From: an uncultured Clostridia bacterium
Lineage (GTDB): Bacteria > Bacillota > Clostridia > TANB77 > CAG-508
DNA: 64,000 bases
Assembly: GCA_934121905.1 (NCBI GenBank)
Contig: CAKOVI010000010.1
Location: forward strand, 13,159 to 77,158
Reading direction: 5' to 3'
Shown here: one piece after another, positions 8,632 to 17,240 of the stretch
Layout of the letters: each line of letters starts with the position of its first letter
How positions within the stretch are numbered: position 1 is the first letter of the stretch
Made by a program: the position numbers and the translations under genes
Notes under the pieces: model-generated
What the model saw: the letters and a program-made list of their open reading frames with translations, nothing else
Told to the model about the DNA's origin: nothing
The model's database searches: none

Positions 8632-10296
8632 ATGAATATCAAACCAATTTTTAAATATCAACCACCAAAAAATTATAACTTTACACTAACTCCATCATTT
8701 CAAAACATTACAAATAACTATGAAGAAAACAAAGATATAACAAATGATTTATCAATAAATAAAAAATATGTAGAATCCAAATACAATATTAAAATAAATA
8801 GCGATATTATACTTAGAGAATTTTCATTAACTGCAAAAAATATAAACTTCAAATCATTCTTATTGTATATTGATGGAATGGTCGATTCTGACCTGATAAA
8901 CAAATTTGTGTTAAATCCACTAATGATAAGAAATAAAAGTAATACATTTGACGGTGGACTAAAACAAGAAATACCATCATCAAATTCCAAAAATACTATA
9001 TCTGTAAAAAAAGTAAAGCAACTTAATCTTGAAAATTATATATATTCTAATCTAATACCTCAAAATAATCTAGAAAAAATAACAAAATTTCAAGATGTCT
9101 TTAGTGGTGTAAACTCTGGAAACTGTGTTCTTTTTGTAGATACTATAAATGTAGCATTTAATATTGATGTAAAAGGCTTTAAGCAAAGAAGTGTGGAAGC
9201 TCCTAATAATGAAGTTATTATAAAAGGATCTCAAGAAGCATTTGTTGAAAATCTTAGAACCAATACCTCTCTTTTAAGAAGGATAATTAATAATGAGGAT
9301 TTAATTATTGAAAATATAACCATAGGAAAAATATCGAAAACAAAATTAGCTGTCTGTTATATGAATAATATTGCTAACCCTAAACTAGTAAATGAAGTTA
9401 AATATAGATTAGATAATCTTAAATTGGATAGCATTTTTTCATCAGGTCAACTAGAGCAATTAATAGAAGATGATGACCATATTGGTATACCTAGTCTAAT
9501 TTCAACAGAAAGACCAGATAAATGTGCAAATTATCTAATGCAAGGTCGAGTGGTTATTTTAATGAATGGAACCCCATATGCTACAACTGCCCCTGCAGTT
9601 TTAATAGATTTTCTATCATCACCTGAAGATAACAATCTAAAAGTTTTTTTTGCAAATTTTTTAAGAACTTTGAGATTTGCAGCTTATTTTCTAACACTAT
9701 TAGCACCTGCTTTTTTTATAGCTACTACAAGTTTTCATCAAGAACTTATTCCTACTGAATTACTTTTTTCAATACTTGCTAGCAGACAAAATGTTCCTTT
9801 TCCTATACTTTTTGAATTATTACTCATGGAATTTTCTTTTGAACTAATAAGAGAGTCTAGTTTAAGAGTTCCTGGTCCTGTTGGCTCCACTTTAGGAATT
9901 GTAGGTGCACTTATATTAGGAGATGCTGCAGTTACTGCTCATATTGTAAGTCCTATTTTAATTATTGTTGTTGCAATAACTGGCTTAAGTTCTTTTGCAA
10001 TTCCAGATTTTTCATTTTCTTTTCACTTAAGAGTTTACAGATTTCTCTTTATTTTACTTGGATATATTGCAGGTTTTTTAGGAATAGGTCTTGGAATATT
10101 TGTCTATATTTCTATGCTTTGTAGCATGAAATCATTTGGTGTTGATTTTACATCACCTATTACTCCATTTATAAGTATGGGGCAAAATGGATATTTTATG
10201 AAATCTACTTGGAAACAAGAAAAAAGAGCTAGTTACCTAATGCCTATAAACCCTTACTCTCAACCTAAAATTTGTAAAAAATGGAAATATAAATAA
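8632..10296 (+). CDS. gerA: Spore germination protein, GerA family (A subunit)
   Basis: A subunit of a nutrient germinant receptor in the inner spore membrane. 554 residues: a hydrophilic N-terminal half (about 1-330) with the family segments FSGVNSGNCVLFVD, KGFKQRSVEAPNNEVIIKGSQEAF and TERPDKCANYLMQGRVVILMNGTPYATTAPAVL, then about five membrane segments including RVPGPVGSTLGIVGALILGDAAV. Start ATG at 8632 has AAAAAGGAGA upstream. It opens a gerA-gerB-gerC-small gene operon, expressed presumably in the forespore under sigma G, although I could not place a clear sigma G promoter. The gene symbol marks the family; the germinant is unknown. Confidence 0.95.
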   Translation: MNIKPIFKYQPPKNYNFTLTPSFQNITNNYEENKDITNDLSINKKYVESKYNIKINSDIILREFSLTAKNINFKSFLLYIDGMVDSDLINKFVLNPLMIRNKSNTFDGGLKQEIPSSNSKNTISVKKVKQLNLENYIYSNLIPQNNLEKITKFQDVFSGVNSGNCVLFVDTINVAFNIDVKGFKQRSVEAPNNEVIIKGSQEAFVENLRTNTSLLRRIINNEDLIIENITIGKISKTKLAVCYMNNIANPKLVNEVKYRLDNLKLDSIFSSGQLEQLIEDDDHIGIPSLISTERPDKCANYLMQGRVVILMNGTPYATTAPAVLIDFLSSPEDNNLKVFFANFLRTLRFAAYFLTLLAPAFFIATTSFHQELIPTELLFSILASRQNVPFPILFELLLMEFSFELIRESSLRVPGPVGSTLGIVGALILGDAAVTAHIVSPILIIVVAITGLSSFAIPDFSFSFHLRVYRFLFILLGYIAGFLGIGLGIFVYISMLCSMKSFGVDFTSPITPFISMGQNGYFMKSTWKQEKRASYLMPINPYSQPKICKKWKYK

Positions 10297-10302
10297 ATAT
10301 AG

Positions 10303-10336
10303 AAAGGAGAAATAAGTGCATAAAAAATACACTTAT
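10303..10336 (+). promoter_or_regulatory. Ribosome site followed by a small hairpin in front of gerB
   Basis: AAAGGAGA (10303-10310) lies 34 bases before the gerB ATG, too far for normal use. Between them a 7-bp stem, ATAAGTG (10312-10318) with CACTTAT (10330-10336), could bring it near. Alternatively the site serves a GTG at 10316, which opens an 18-codon frame overlapping the gerB start, a possible coupling peptide. Confidence 0.4.
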
Positions 10337-10343
10337 ATGAATT

Positions 10344-11438
10344 ATGGAAAATTTAAAATTAGAAAATATTGAAGCTATTGCTATTTTATGTATAATATCC
10401 ATAAATAGCATGATTTTATCAACAAGCCAGGAATTAATTAAAACTTGTTATTCATCTAGCTTAATAACAGCATCACTAGTAAGTATTTTAGCAATTTTAA
10501 TTGTTCTTCTTTTTTGTACACTCTCTAAAAATTTTCCACAAAAAAACCTTTTAGACATAGCTGATTTTATAGGTGGAAAAATTTTCAAATTTACAGTGGG
10601 ATTACTTTTTATCATATATTTTACATTTAGAGCCTCTCTGTTCTTAAAAAAAATTTCAGATTGTCTGCAACTTGTATATTACCCAATGACAAATGTACTG
10701 TTTATCTCTTTATTATTTTGTATAGCTGCTGGTATTGTCCTAAGTCTAAAAAATAATAGTTTATTTAAAGTTTCTGTCTTAATTATGCCTATCATTTTAA
10801 CTAGTGTACTTCTTATATTTATAGGTAATTTTAAAAACTTTAATTTTGAAAATATTTTTCCTATATTGGGTAATGGCATAAAATCCACCTTTATTAGTGG
10901 GCTAAGCAATATATATACATTTTATGGGCTTGGTTATTTGCTTTTTATTCCAGATAAACTAAAACATCCGGAAAAAATCCGAAAAATTGCACTAATTTCG
11001 ATTAGCCTATCAGCATTGTTTTTGATAATCAGTTCTGCAAATATTTTGTTTTTATTTGGTGAAAGGTTTAGTAATACTGAGTTTTTCCCCCTATATATTT
11101 CGGTTCGTTCAATTGAGTTTGGTACATTTTTTGAAAGATTGGATGCTATGTTTTTACTTATTTGTATTTTAGTGTTTATTTCTGCACTAATTTTAAATGC
11201 ATACACTGTATTGGATATTTTTAAAAATATAACAAATATATCCAATAGTAATCCACTTATTTTTGCTTATGTACTTTTCATTTTGGGACTTACAATGTGT
11301 TATAAACTAAATTCTACTGTTTATTTTTTAGAGACCACTTTATCAAAGTCTCTTCTCTTAATTTTTGGAATAACTATTCCTTTTATAATATTAGTTTGGG
11401 CTAATATAAAGAAAAAAATTGTTGGAGGAAAAGAATGA
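10344..11438 (+). CDS. gerB: Spore germination protein, GerB family (B subunit, permease-like)
   Basis: B subunit of the germinant receptor, an amino acid permease-like protein (APC superfamily) thought to bind the germinant. 364 residues with about ten hydrophobic segments and the family pattern of charged loops such as DKLKHPEKIRKIALISISLSA. It overlaps gerC by 4 bases (ATGA), so the two are translationally coupled. The ATG at 10344 lacks a ribosome site at normal distance; see the small hairpin upstream. Family assignment is by topology, length and operon position, with good agreement. Confidence 0.92.
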   Translation: MENLKLENIEAIAILCIISINSMILSTSQELIKTCYSSSLITASLVSILAILIVLLFCTLSKNFPQKNLLDIADFIGGKIFKFTVGLLFIIYFTFRASLFLKKISDCLQLVYYPMTNVLFISLLFCIAAGIVLSLKNNSLFKVSVLIMPIILTSVLLIFIGNFKNFNFENIFPILGNGIKSTFISGLSNIYTFYGLGYLLFIPDKLKHPEKIRKIALISISLSALFLIISSANILFLFGERFSNTEFFPLYISVRSIEFGTFFERLDAMFLLICILVFISALILNAYTVLDIFKNITNISNSNPLIFAYVLFILGLTMCYKLNSTVYFLETTLSKSLLLIFGITIPFIILVWANIKKKIVGGKE

Positions 11439-12658
11439 AAAAATTTATTTTATTTGGAACTATTATATTGACTGTTCTTACTTTTGCATATGTTTTTTCT
11501 GCTTCCTATAATTCTCAAAATATGGATCGTTTAGACTATGTAATAGCAATTGGTATAGATAAGACAACAACTGACGGTAATATACAAGTTTCATTTGAAT
11601 TTTCAAATTTAGAATCCTTTTCTGATTCTAATTCGTCAGATGGTAACAAACCAATAATAGATACTGTTATAGCTCCTTCTATTCCAGAAGCAGTTAATCT
11701 AATGAATGCCTATGCAAGCAAACAGGTTAACCTTTCACATTGTAAGGTAATAGTATTTTCTGATTCAATTGCTAAAGAAGGCATTTTAGAAGAAGTTACC
11801 TATTTTATGAACGAACCTCAAATTCGACCTACTACTAATCTTATAATTGCAAAAGATTCTGCAAAAGATTATATAAAAAATTCTGCTTCATCTCTTGAGG
11901 GCATATTGACTAAATATTATGATATTTTTCCTACATCTACTGAATATACTGGATATACTTCAAATATTTTACTTAGTCGTTTTTACCAAAGCTTAATAAG
12001 AGATGAAAGTGGCTCTACTGCCATCTTGGGATATTTAGGTCCTACAACAAATACCAATGATAATCAAACAAATCCTTTACTGGAAAGTATTTCTCCTAAC
12101 GAGAATATTGTATCTGGAGATAGAAGTACCGAAAATATTGGACTTGCAGTATTTAAAGATGATAAATATCAAGGTGATCTTTCTGCTATAGAAACTCTTT
12201 GCTATACAATAATTGAAGAAGAGGTAGATAATTTTTATCTAAATATAGATACACCTCTTTTAGAAAACAAAAATATAGATTTATCGATTAGTAGTCTTGA
12301 ACCAACTCGTGTAAATTTAGACATATCTGGTGAAAATCCCGTATTAACAATAAAACTTAATTTAATTGCCAAAACACTTACTGGACAAAATTTTTTAGAT
12401 TACTCTAATCAAAAAACATTAGAAGAAGTTAATGATTCGTTAAAACTTTTTATTACTTCTAAAATGAAAGACTACTTATATAAAACCTCTCGTGAATATG
12501 GTTGCGATATCAATGGTTTTTTTAGAATGGCAAAGCAAAAATTTTTAACTATTCCAGAATATGAAAATTACAATTGGGCTGAAAAATATAAAAAAGCTGA
12601 GTTTAATGTTATAGTCGATTCATCTGTAGTATCTAGCTTTTTAGTCCAAAATTCTTGA
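11435..12658 (+). CDS. gerC: Spore germination protein, GerC family (C subunit), without a lipobox cysteine
   Basis: C subunit of the germinant receptor, normally a lipoprotein. 407 residues with the family segments MDRLDYVIAIGIDKT, ASKQVNLSHCKVIVFSDSIAKEG, LEEVTYFMNEPQIRPTTNLII and a C-terminal KYKKAEFNVIVDSSV. The N-terminus has a hydrophobic stretch (about residues 3-22), but no cysteine follows it: the usual lipobox L-x-G-C is replaced by FAYVFSASYNSQ. It may be held by an uncleaved membrane helix. It is coupled to gerB and followed by a small membrane gene. Confidence 0.93.
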   Translation: MKKFILFGTIILTVLTFAYVFSASYNSQNMDRLDYVIAIGIDKTTTDGNIQVSFEFSNLESFSDSNSSDGNKPIIDTVIAPSIPEAVNLMNAYASKQVNLSHCKVIVFSDSIAKEGILEEVTYFMNEPQIRPTTNLIIAKDSAKDYIKNSASSLEGILTKYYDIFPTSTEYTGYTSNILLSRFYQSLIRDESGSTAILGYLGPTTNTNDNQTNPLLESISPNENIVSGDRSTENIGLAVFKDDKYQGDLSAIETLCYTIIEEEVDNFYLNIDTPLLENKNIDLSISSLEPTRVNLDISGENPVLTIKLNLIAKTLTGQNFLDYSNQKTLEEVNDSLKLFITSKMKDYLYKTSREYGCDINGFFRMAKQKFLTIPEYENYNWAEKYKKAEFNVIVDSSVVSSFLVQNS

Positions 12659-12671
12659 TTGAGGAGGTCTT

Positions 12672-12851
12672 ATGAATACCTTATTTATTCGTTTGTTTTT
12701 TAGTTTGATTTGCTTATATATTTTATTTTATGTCTTTTCTTTTTCTTTATTCGAAATAAAGAATAGGCATAATATTTTAGGAGGAGTCTTTAGTTTTTTA
12801 ATTACATTTAGTGGCGTAATTTTCTGTAATATAATTTTTTGGATTAATTAG
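12672..12851 (+). CDS. Small two-helix membrane protein at the end of the ger operon
   Basis: 59 residues starting MNTLFIRLFFSLICLYILF, with two hydrophobic helices (about 5-26 and 37-57) separated by a short charged loop containing EIKNRHN. A GAGGAGG ribosome site lies directly before the ATG, and the gene begins 13 bases after gerC, so it belongs to the operon. Some Bacillus germinant receptor operons carry a D-subunit gene for a small two-helix protein that tunes germination; position, size and topology fit this. No sequence-level similarity can be shown here. Its stop overlaps the end of the convergent pilin-like gene by 4 bases. Confidence 0.75.
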   Translation: MNTLFIRLFFSLICLYILFYVFSFSLFEIKNRHNILGGVFSFLITFSGVIFCNIIFWIN

Positions 12852-13348
12852 CTATTTATATTAATTGGCATATAAATAACTCGATTATTTATTACTACAA
12901 AAAGGTGATATTCCTTTTTATTATCTGTTGGGTCTATATTGGTTTTAGCTAACATTGTTTCTCCTACGCTTTTCTTTTCCATGTAAATCCAATTATTGAC
13001 TGTGTCTGGGGACTCATTAGTTCCCCAGCCATATTTTATCATTTTTATATCTAATTCATTAGGTGCTAAGCTAAATTCTACTTTTATATCTTTATCTGTT
13101 TTTGTTGTTTTTAAAATTGTAACACTTGCTTTTTTTAGATTAGAAATTTTATTATATCTTTCAGTTAGCACTGTTTCATTTAATAAATCACCTTCATAAT
13201 TTGATTTTATCTGTCTATATTCTCTGTCTACTGCTGTTTGTTTGCTTTGCATATACATTTGTACACATGCAACTGATGCTATAAAAAACATACATGATAT
13301 TAGAATAAACAGAGTTATTGATCCTTTTTGATTTCTAAAATTAACCAT
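12848..13348 (-). CDS. Pilin-like / single-helix surface protein
   Basis: 166 residues. The N-terminus has a short charged leader, NQKGSITLFILI, then a hydrophobic helix to about residue 30. The KGS-[hydrophobic] start resembles type IV pilin-like or PilX/TadE-like proteins, where cleavage follows a glycine. The rest is hydrophilic, mixed alpha/beta, with YGWGTNESPDTVNNWIYMEK near residues 105-124. No prepilin peptidase or pilus ATPase is nearby. It stands alone between the ger operon (convergent) and veg. It could also be a simple membrane-anchored extracellular protein; function unknown. Confidence 0.6.
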   Translation of the reverse strand: MVNFRNQKGSITLFILISCMFFIASVACVQMYMQSKQTAVDREYRQIKSNYEGDLLNETVLTERYNKISNLKKASVTILKTTKTDKDIKVEFSLAPNELDIKMIKYGWGTNESPDTVNNWIYMEKKSVGETMLAKTNIDPTDNKKEYHLFVVINNRVIYMPININS

Positions 13349-13392
13349 ATTATATTCCTTTCAATAAATTTTTATTTTTATGTTTAAAAAAA

Positions 13393-13411
13393 GGCAAGTG
13401 TAATACTTGCC
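13393..13411 (-). terminator. Rho-independent terminator of veg
   Basis: Stem GGCAAGT (13393-13399) with ACTTGCC (13405-13411), followed on the minus strand by seven T. It lies immediately after the veg stop. Confidence 0.8.
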
Positions 13412-13417
13412 ATTTAT

Positions 13418-13717
13418 TTATACTTTTATTCTTTTTTTACTTACTACTTGTGCTGGTGGTATTAAAGGACAATATGTATTATCATCATTTAGAACTTGTA
13501 CTTCTACTGTTCTTGTTAATATATCTGTGTAACTATATGTCGCATTTCTTGCTCCTTCATCATATTTTATTGTAAATATATTTGAATATACCTTATCTAT
13601 TGTTGCTTCTTTTTCAAAAGATTTATTTCTTCCAAGTGACCCTTTTATTATTATCTTTTGTCCAATTTTGTCAATTATGTTTGACTTTAAGTTTGTAATA
13701 TCTGTAGAGCAAATCAT
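13418..13717 (-). CDS. veg: Veg family protein
   Basis: 99 residues, similar to Bacillus Veg, a small strongly expressed protein linked to biofilm matrix gene control. The family core is seen: DIKSN-like start (ITNLKSNIIDKIGQKIIIK), GRNKSFEKEATI, VYSNIFTIKYDE and YSYTDILTRTVEVQVL. The order yabG-veg on one strand is conserved in Firmicutes and supports both calls. A terminator follows at once. The C-terminal extension (about residues 80-99), CPLIPPAQVVSKKRIKV, is not in the short Bacillus form. Confidence 0.88.
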   Translation of the reverse strand: MICSTDITNLKSNIIDKIGQKIIIKGSLGRNKSFEKEATIDKVYSNIFTIKYDEGARNATYSYTDILTRTVEVQVLNDDNTYCPLIPPAQVVSKKRIKV

Positions 13718-13914
13718 TTATATCACCTTCTAACATATTTGTTAATTGAATTATAGCATTTTGATAGTTAATTGTCAAAAGGTCTTTTTTTATGTCGAGT
13801 GCGTACTTTACTCTATTTTCAATAGTTTGGCTTATTTTGTTTTCTTTTATTACATTTTCTTTACATTTTTATTACAATATATTACATATTATTATATTTT
13901 TCTTCATAAAATAA

Positions 13915-13946
13915 TTTTGGGGCTATTTTTCTTAATAGCTCCAAAA
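13915..13946 (-). terminator. Terminator of yabG
   Basis: Stem TTTTGGGGCTATT (13915-13927) with AATAGCTCCAAAA (13934-13946), one mismatch. It begins seven bases after the +1-frame yabG stop at 13953. Confidence 0.7.
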
Positions 13947-13952
13947 TATAAG

Positions 13953-14734
13953 TCATTTATTTTTCCTTTTTCCGCCTTGCTCCTGTCCCTCCAACGCCTC
14001 TTCTTCCATCTCTAAGCTCGTTTTCTATGTCTTCAATTCTAATATATTTGTCACTACTAGTTATTGCTACTTCTTTTGCTACAATTAGTGGGTCTAATAT
14101 ATCTATTAGAATTCTTGCTGGTGATGATGCAAAATTTGCCCCTGCCTGCATTAAGGCTTCAAAGTAACTTTGGCATGCTCCTGCAAATATTACTAAATCT
14201 GAATTTGTATCTTTTTCATATCTTCTTGCCTCTTTTACTGTTGATATGAAATGTCTTGAGTTTCTGTAATTATATATATCGTAATATCCATATCCTTTTC
14301 TTAGCATTCCATCATGACCTGTAATTACTAGTATATCTGGTTTATACATCTTTAGCAGATTGTAAACCACTTTTGGTTGTCTGTTTTCCGAAATATTTTT
14401 CACAATTGCATTTATTTTCATTTTTTGATAATATTTATATGATTTTTCACTATATCTTTTATCTCCATCTAAGTGTAAAATTTTTCCGTGGTATCAAATT
14501 TATATCTACTCTATTTTCTTTACTTGCAAATTTAGTATCTCTTAAGGCTTCTTTTTTATATACTTCTTCTTTATCTATCGGTTCTAAGTCGCAAATATCA
14601 CTATCTGCTATTATTCTTTCAAAAACGCCCTCTAATATTACATTGTTTTTACTTCTAATATCTTTTACAATAAATATAATGTCTTTATTATATGATATTC
14701 TACCAACAATATCACCTTTTTTTATTTTTTTCAT
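13953..14734 (-). CDS. yabG: Sporulation-specific protease YabG, joined through two +1 shifts at CGG
   Basis: YabG is a cysteine-type protease that processes spore coat proteins. The N-terminal frame (14734 down) gives KKGDIVGRISYNKDIIFIV and IIADSDICDLEPI, typical of the family. At codon 83, CGG (14486-14488), skipping C gives IPGKILHLDGDKRYSEKSYK, matching the conserved PGKVLHLDGDEAY of Bacillus YabG. Next come KPDILVITGHDGM, YRNSRHFISTV and FAGACQSYFEALMQAGANFASSPAR. A second in-frame CGG (13972-13974) near the end would change ARRKKEK-stop to ARGKRKNK-stop, closer to the family GGI-x-TRG ending. With both skips the product is 259 residues. Without skipping, the protein is cut after 91 residues. 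Confidence 0.85.
13971..13974 (-). other. Putative CGGA +1 recoding site 2 in yabG
   Basis: Context GCA AGG CGG AAA AAG. Skipping C gives ARGKRKNK and a TGA at 13953. The effect is confined to the last few residues, so this site is the weakest of the seven; the gain is a glycine found in the family. Confidence 0.45.
14485..14488 (-). other. Putative CGGA +1 recoding site 1 in yabG
   Basis: Context ATA CCA CGG AAA AAT. Skipping C gives PGKILHLDGD, a highly conserved YabG block. The zero frame stops eight codons later. Confidence 0.8.
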
Positions 14735-14856
14735 ATATTATCACCTCACATGGGCTATTATCATTATATGTCTAATATTGTTGTTTGGTGTCTATTGATT
14801 TTCTTTAGTAATTTATGTATAATAATGTCATTCTAATTAATGGAGGCACTAACTTT

Positions 14857-16521
14857 ATGAAAAATACAAATCAAACTATTTCTACAGAAGAAAACATTAA
14901 TAAGGAATTTTTCAAATGGTTATTTGAAAAAGATAATATAGAGCTTTGTTTTGAAGAAGACCATAAGCCACGAAAAGATATTCATTCTAGATTTCCTAAT
15001 ATTTACTATACACCTGAACTAAAAGCATTTTTCGAAACTTATCCAATGCAAAGATTAAAGAGAATTCTTCAACTTAGCCAATTTATTGATAATAACTCAA
15101 ATGTGTTACATACAAGATATGAACATTCACTTGGTGTTTATAATTTAAAGAAAAATATTATTCTAAAACAATTTTTATATGATAGTAATTTTAGAAATTA
15201 TGTAGAGCAAAATGGTTTAAAATACCATTTGATTGCTGAACTTATAAAATCTGCAGGTCATGATATTGGTCATCTTCCATTGTCTCATACCTTAGAACTT
15301 TCTGTTATTGGCAAACCTGGTTTCCATGAAGAAATTGGCAAGCGAATATTACTAGAATATAAAGATATTCAAAATGTATTGATTAATATTTCACCTGATA
15401 TGCCAAAGATTTTAGAAGATGTTTTAAATAATGATTATTTTGGTTTTAAACTATTAGATGAAGGCAATTACGATATAGATAGATTTGATTATTTACCTAG
15501 AGATTTAGCTTATGAAGGATATCCTCAAAACATGAGTTTTAAACCATTTAGACTTGTTGCAGTAGATACAGAGACTACAAATGGTGTAGCTTCTTTAAAA
15601 AAGAATCCAGACAACTCAATTATTGTACACGAAAGATCTTCAAATAAGCCAACAACTTTTATCCCAGTTTTTGATATATCATCTATATTCGATATTGAAA
15701 ACTTTTTAAATTTAAGAGTTACAGCATATAAAGAATCTTATTTTCACCCTGTAACTCAAATACGTGATAAAGCTATTAGTACTATTATTAATAAGGCTAT
15801 TGAAGAAAAAGAACCTAATGGTAAGAATCTACAAAATTTTTTATCAATTCTAAAAAATACTAAAAACTCCGATGATATAGATATTTATGATTGGTTAAAG
15901 TGGGATGATTTAAGTTTATATAACGAATTACTTGATATTGCCGAATTTTCTAATGATAAATCTTTAAGAGATGCTACATCCTTTGCAATTCCAAGTTTAG
16001 ACCAATTATTAGATATATCAGCAAAAATGCTTGGGTTAAAAAATCATAGCCAACCATTAACTAATGAAGATAAACAGTTTTTAAAAAGATTACGTAACTA
16101 TATATCTAATAAAAATGAATTAACTGAAAAATTAACAGATTTTAATTATTGGGATAAATGCATAAAATTCACCTGTAAACCGGAAATTATTGAAAAATTA
16201 AAAACTGAATCATCTTTGCCTATACAATTTTATAGTCATAAAGTTACAGGTTATGATTCTAAATCTCCGCTTTATTTTAAAAATTTTGATGGAAAAATTT
16301 TTGCTTATGATGATATTCCTAACCGCCCAAAAAAAGTAAGCAGTAGTCCAGTAATAATAGATGTTGCATTTTGTTTGCTTCCTTTTGTTGATGAAACTAC
16401 TTTTGATAAACCTGATTTAAAATTATTAGATGGAATTAATAATTATACTTTTGGAAATCCTTATTTTAATAGACCTTCTCCATCTGCTATATATGTAAAA
16501 AATTCTTTAGATGAAAGATAA
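14857..16521 (+). CDS. HD-domain phosphohydrolase (dGTPase/SAMHD1-like)
   Basis: 554 residues. The HD metal motifs are visible: HTRYEHSLGVYNL, AGHDIGHLPLSHTLE (His-Asp pair) and YDIDRFDYLPRD, in the order of deoxynucleoside triphosphohydrolases and related HD enzymes. Likely hydrolyses a nucleotide substrate that cannot be named. The ATG at 14857 is preferred to an upstream one at 14815 because TGGAGG lies 10 bases before it. It diverges from yabG and is followed by a strong terminator shared with the convergent tdk gene. No CGG codon occurs in it. Confidence 0.88.
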   Translation: MKNTNQTISTEENINKEFFKWLFEKDNIELCFEEDHKPRKDIHSRFPNIYYTPELKAFFETYPMQRLKRILQLSQFIDNNSNVLHTRYEHSLGVYNLKKNIILKQFLYDSNFRNYVEQNGLKYHLIAELIKSAGHDIGHLPLSHTLELSVIGKPGFHEEIGKRILLEYKDIQNVLINISPDMPKILEDVLNNDYFGFKLLDEGNYDIDRFDYLPRDLAYEGYPQNMSFKPFRLVAVDTETTNGVASLKKNPDNSIIVHERSSNKPTTFIPVFDISSIFDIENFLNLRVTAYKESYFHPVTQIRDKAISTIINKAIEEKEPNGKNLQNFLSILKNTKNSDDIDIYDWLKWDDLSLYNELLDIAEFSNDKSLRDATSFAIPSLDQLLDISAKMLGLKNHSQPLTNEDKQFLKRLRNYISNKNELTEKLTDFNYWDKCIKFTCKPEIIEKLKTESSLPIQFYSHKVTGYDSKSPLYFKNFDGKIFAYDDIPNRPKKVSSSPVIIDVAFCLLPFVDETTFDKPDLKLLDGINNYTFGNPYFNRPSPSAIYVKNSLDER

Positions 16522-16527
16522 AAAAAC

Positions 16528-16560
16528 ACTGTAAAAGTATACTTATTATACTTTTACAGT
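16528..16560. terminator. Bidirectional terminator between the HD gene and tdk
   Basis: Perfect 14-bp stem ACTGTAAAAGTATA (16528-16541) with TATACTTTTACAGT (16547-16560), flanked by an A run on the left and T-rich sequence on the right. Confidence 0.92.
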
Positions 16561-16564
16561 ATTT

Positions 16565-17104
16565 TTATATTTCTTCTCTTCTTAATTTTTCATAACATTT
16601 TCTACAAACAGGTATATACTCTCCATCTCCAATTACAATATCTGTATCTTTTTTTCCTTTGAAATAAGAAAATACAGCATTATCATTTTTACATATCTCA
16701 CATATTGATGTCATCATTTTTATATTATCTGCTATACACATTAAATCTCCCATTTTTCCAAATGGCTTTTTATCTGATGTTAAATTTAACCCGGCTATAT
16801 AAAATCTTTTACCTCTATCTGCCATTTGTTCTATTACTTTTACATTTCCTTGTAAAAATTGAAATTCATCTATAAAAAATACGTCTGCATTATAATTTTC
16901 TAATTCTGATATATCTTCTATATTTTGTGCTAATAGTTTTTTTCCATCTCTTGTTGCTATATAACTTTCTCCTGCTCTATTATCTAGCTTTGGTTTAAAT
17001 ATCATTGCATTTTTGCCTGCTATTAATTGCCTATTATATTCGTTTAATATTTGCAAACTTTTTCCACATTTCATTGGTCCAGAAAATACATTTATATCTC
17101 CCAT
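16565..17104 (-). CDS. tdk: Thymidine kinase
   Basis: Type II thymidine kinase of the dTMP salvage pathway. 179 residues: Walker A GPMKCGKS (residues 9-16), the DEFQFL catalytic/Walker B region (Glu as base), AGLNLTSDKKPF, and the zinc site of two Cys-x-x-Cys pairs, CEICKND and CRKCYEKL. It is complete, monocistronic, and convergent with the HD phosphohydrolase gene; both act on nucleotide pools, though the pairing may be chance. Confidence 0.96.
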   Translation of the reverse strand: MGDINVFSGPMKCGKSLQILNEYNRQLIAGKNAMIFKPKLDNRAGESYIATRDGKKLLAQNIEDISELENYNADVFFIDEFQFLQGNVKVIEQMADRGKRFYIAGLNLTSDKKPFGKMGDLMCIADNIKMMTSICEICKNDNAVFSYFKGKKDTDIVIGDGEYIPVCRKCYEKLRREEI

Positions 17105-17186
17105 TTGATTGTTCCCCTCATATTGTTATTTTTTATTATTCTATCACAAAAATTTTAAATTGAATAGTATTTTTTAACAAAATTAC

Positions 17187-17221
17187 GATAAAGACATGAA
17201 AAAATTCTTCATGCCTTTATC
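17187..17221 (-). terminator. Hairpin terminator after the 99-aa gene
   Basis: Stem GATAAAGACATGAA (17187-17200) with TTCATGCCTTTATC (17208-17221), one mismatch, AT-rich tail on the minus strand. Confidence 0.6.
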
Positions 17222-17240
17222 ATTAAAAATCACTTATAAT

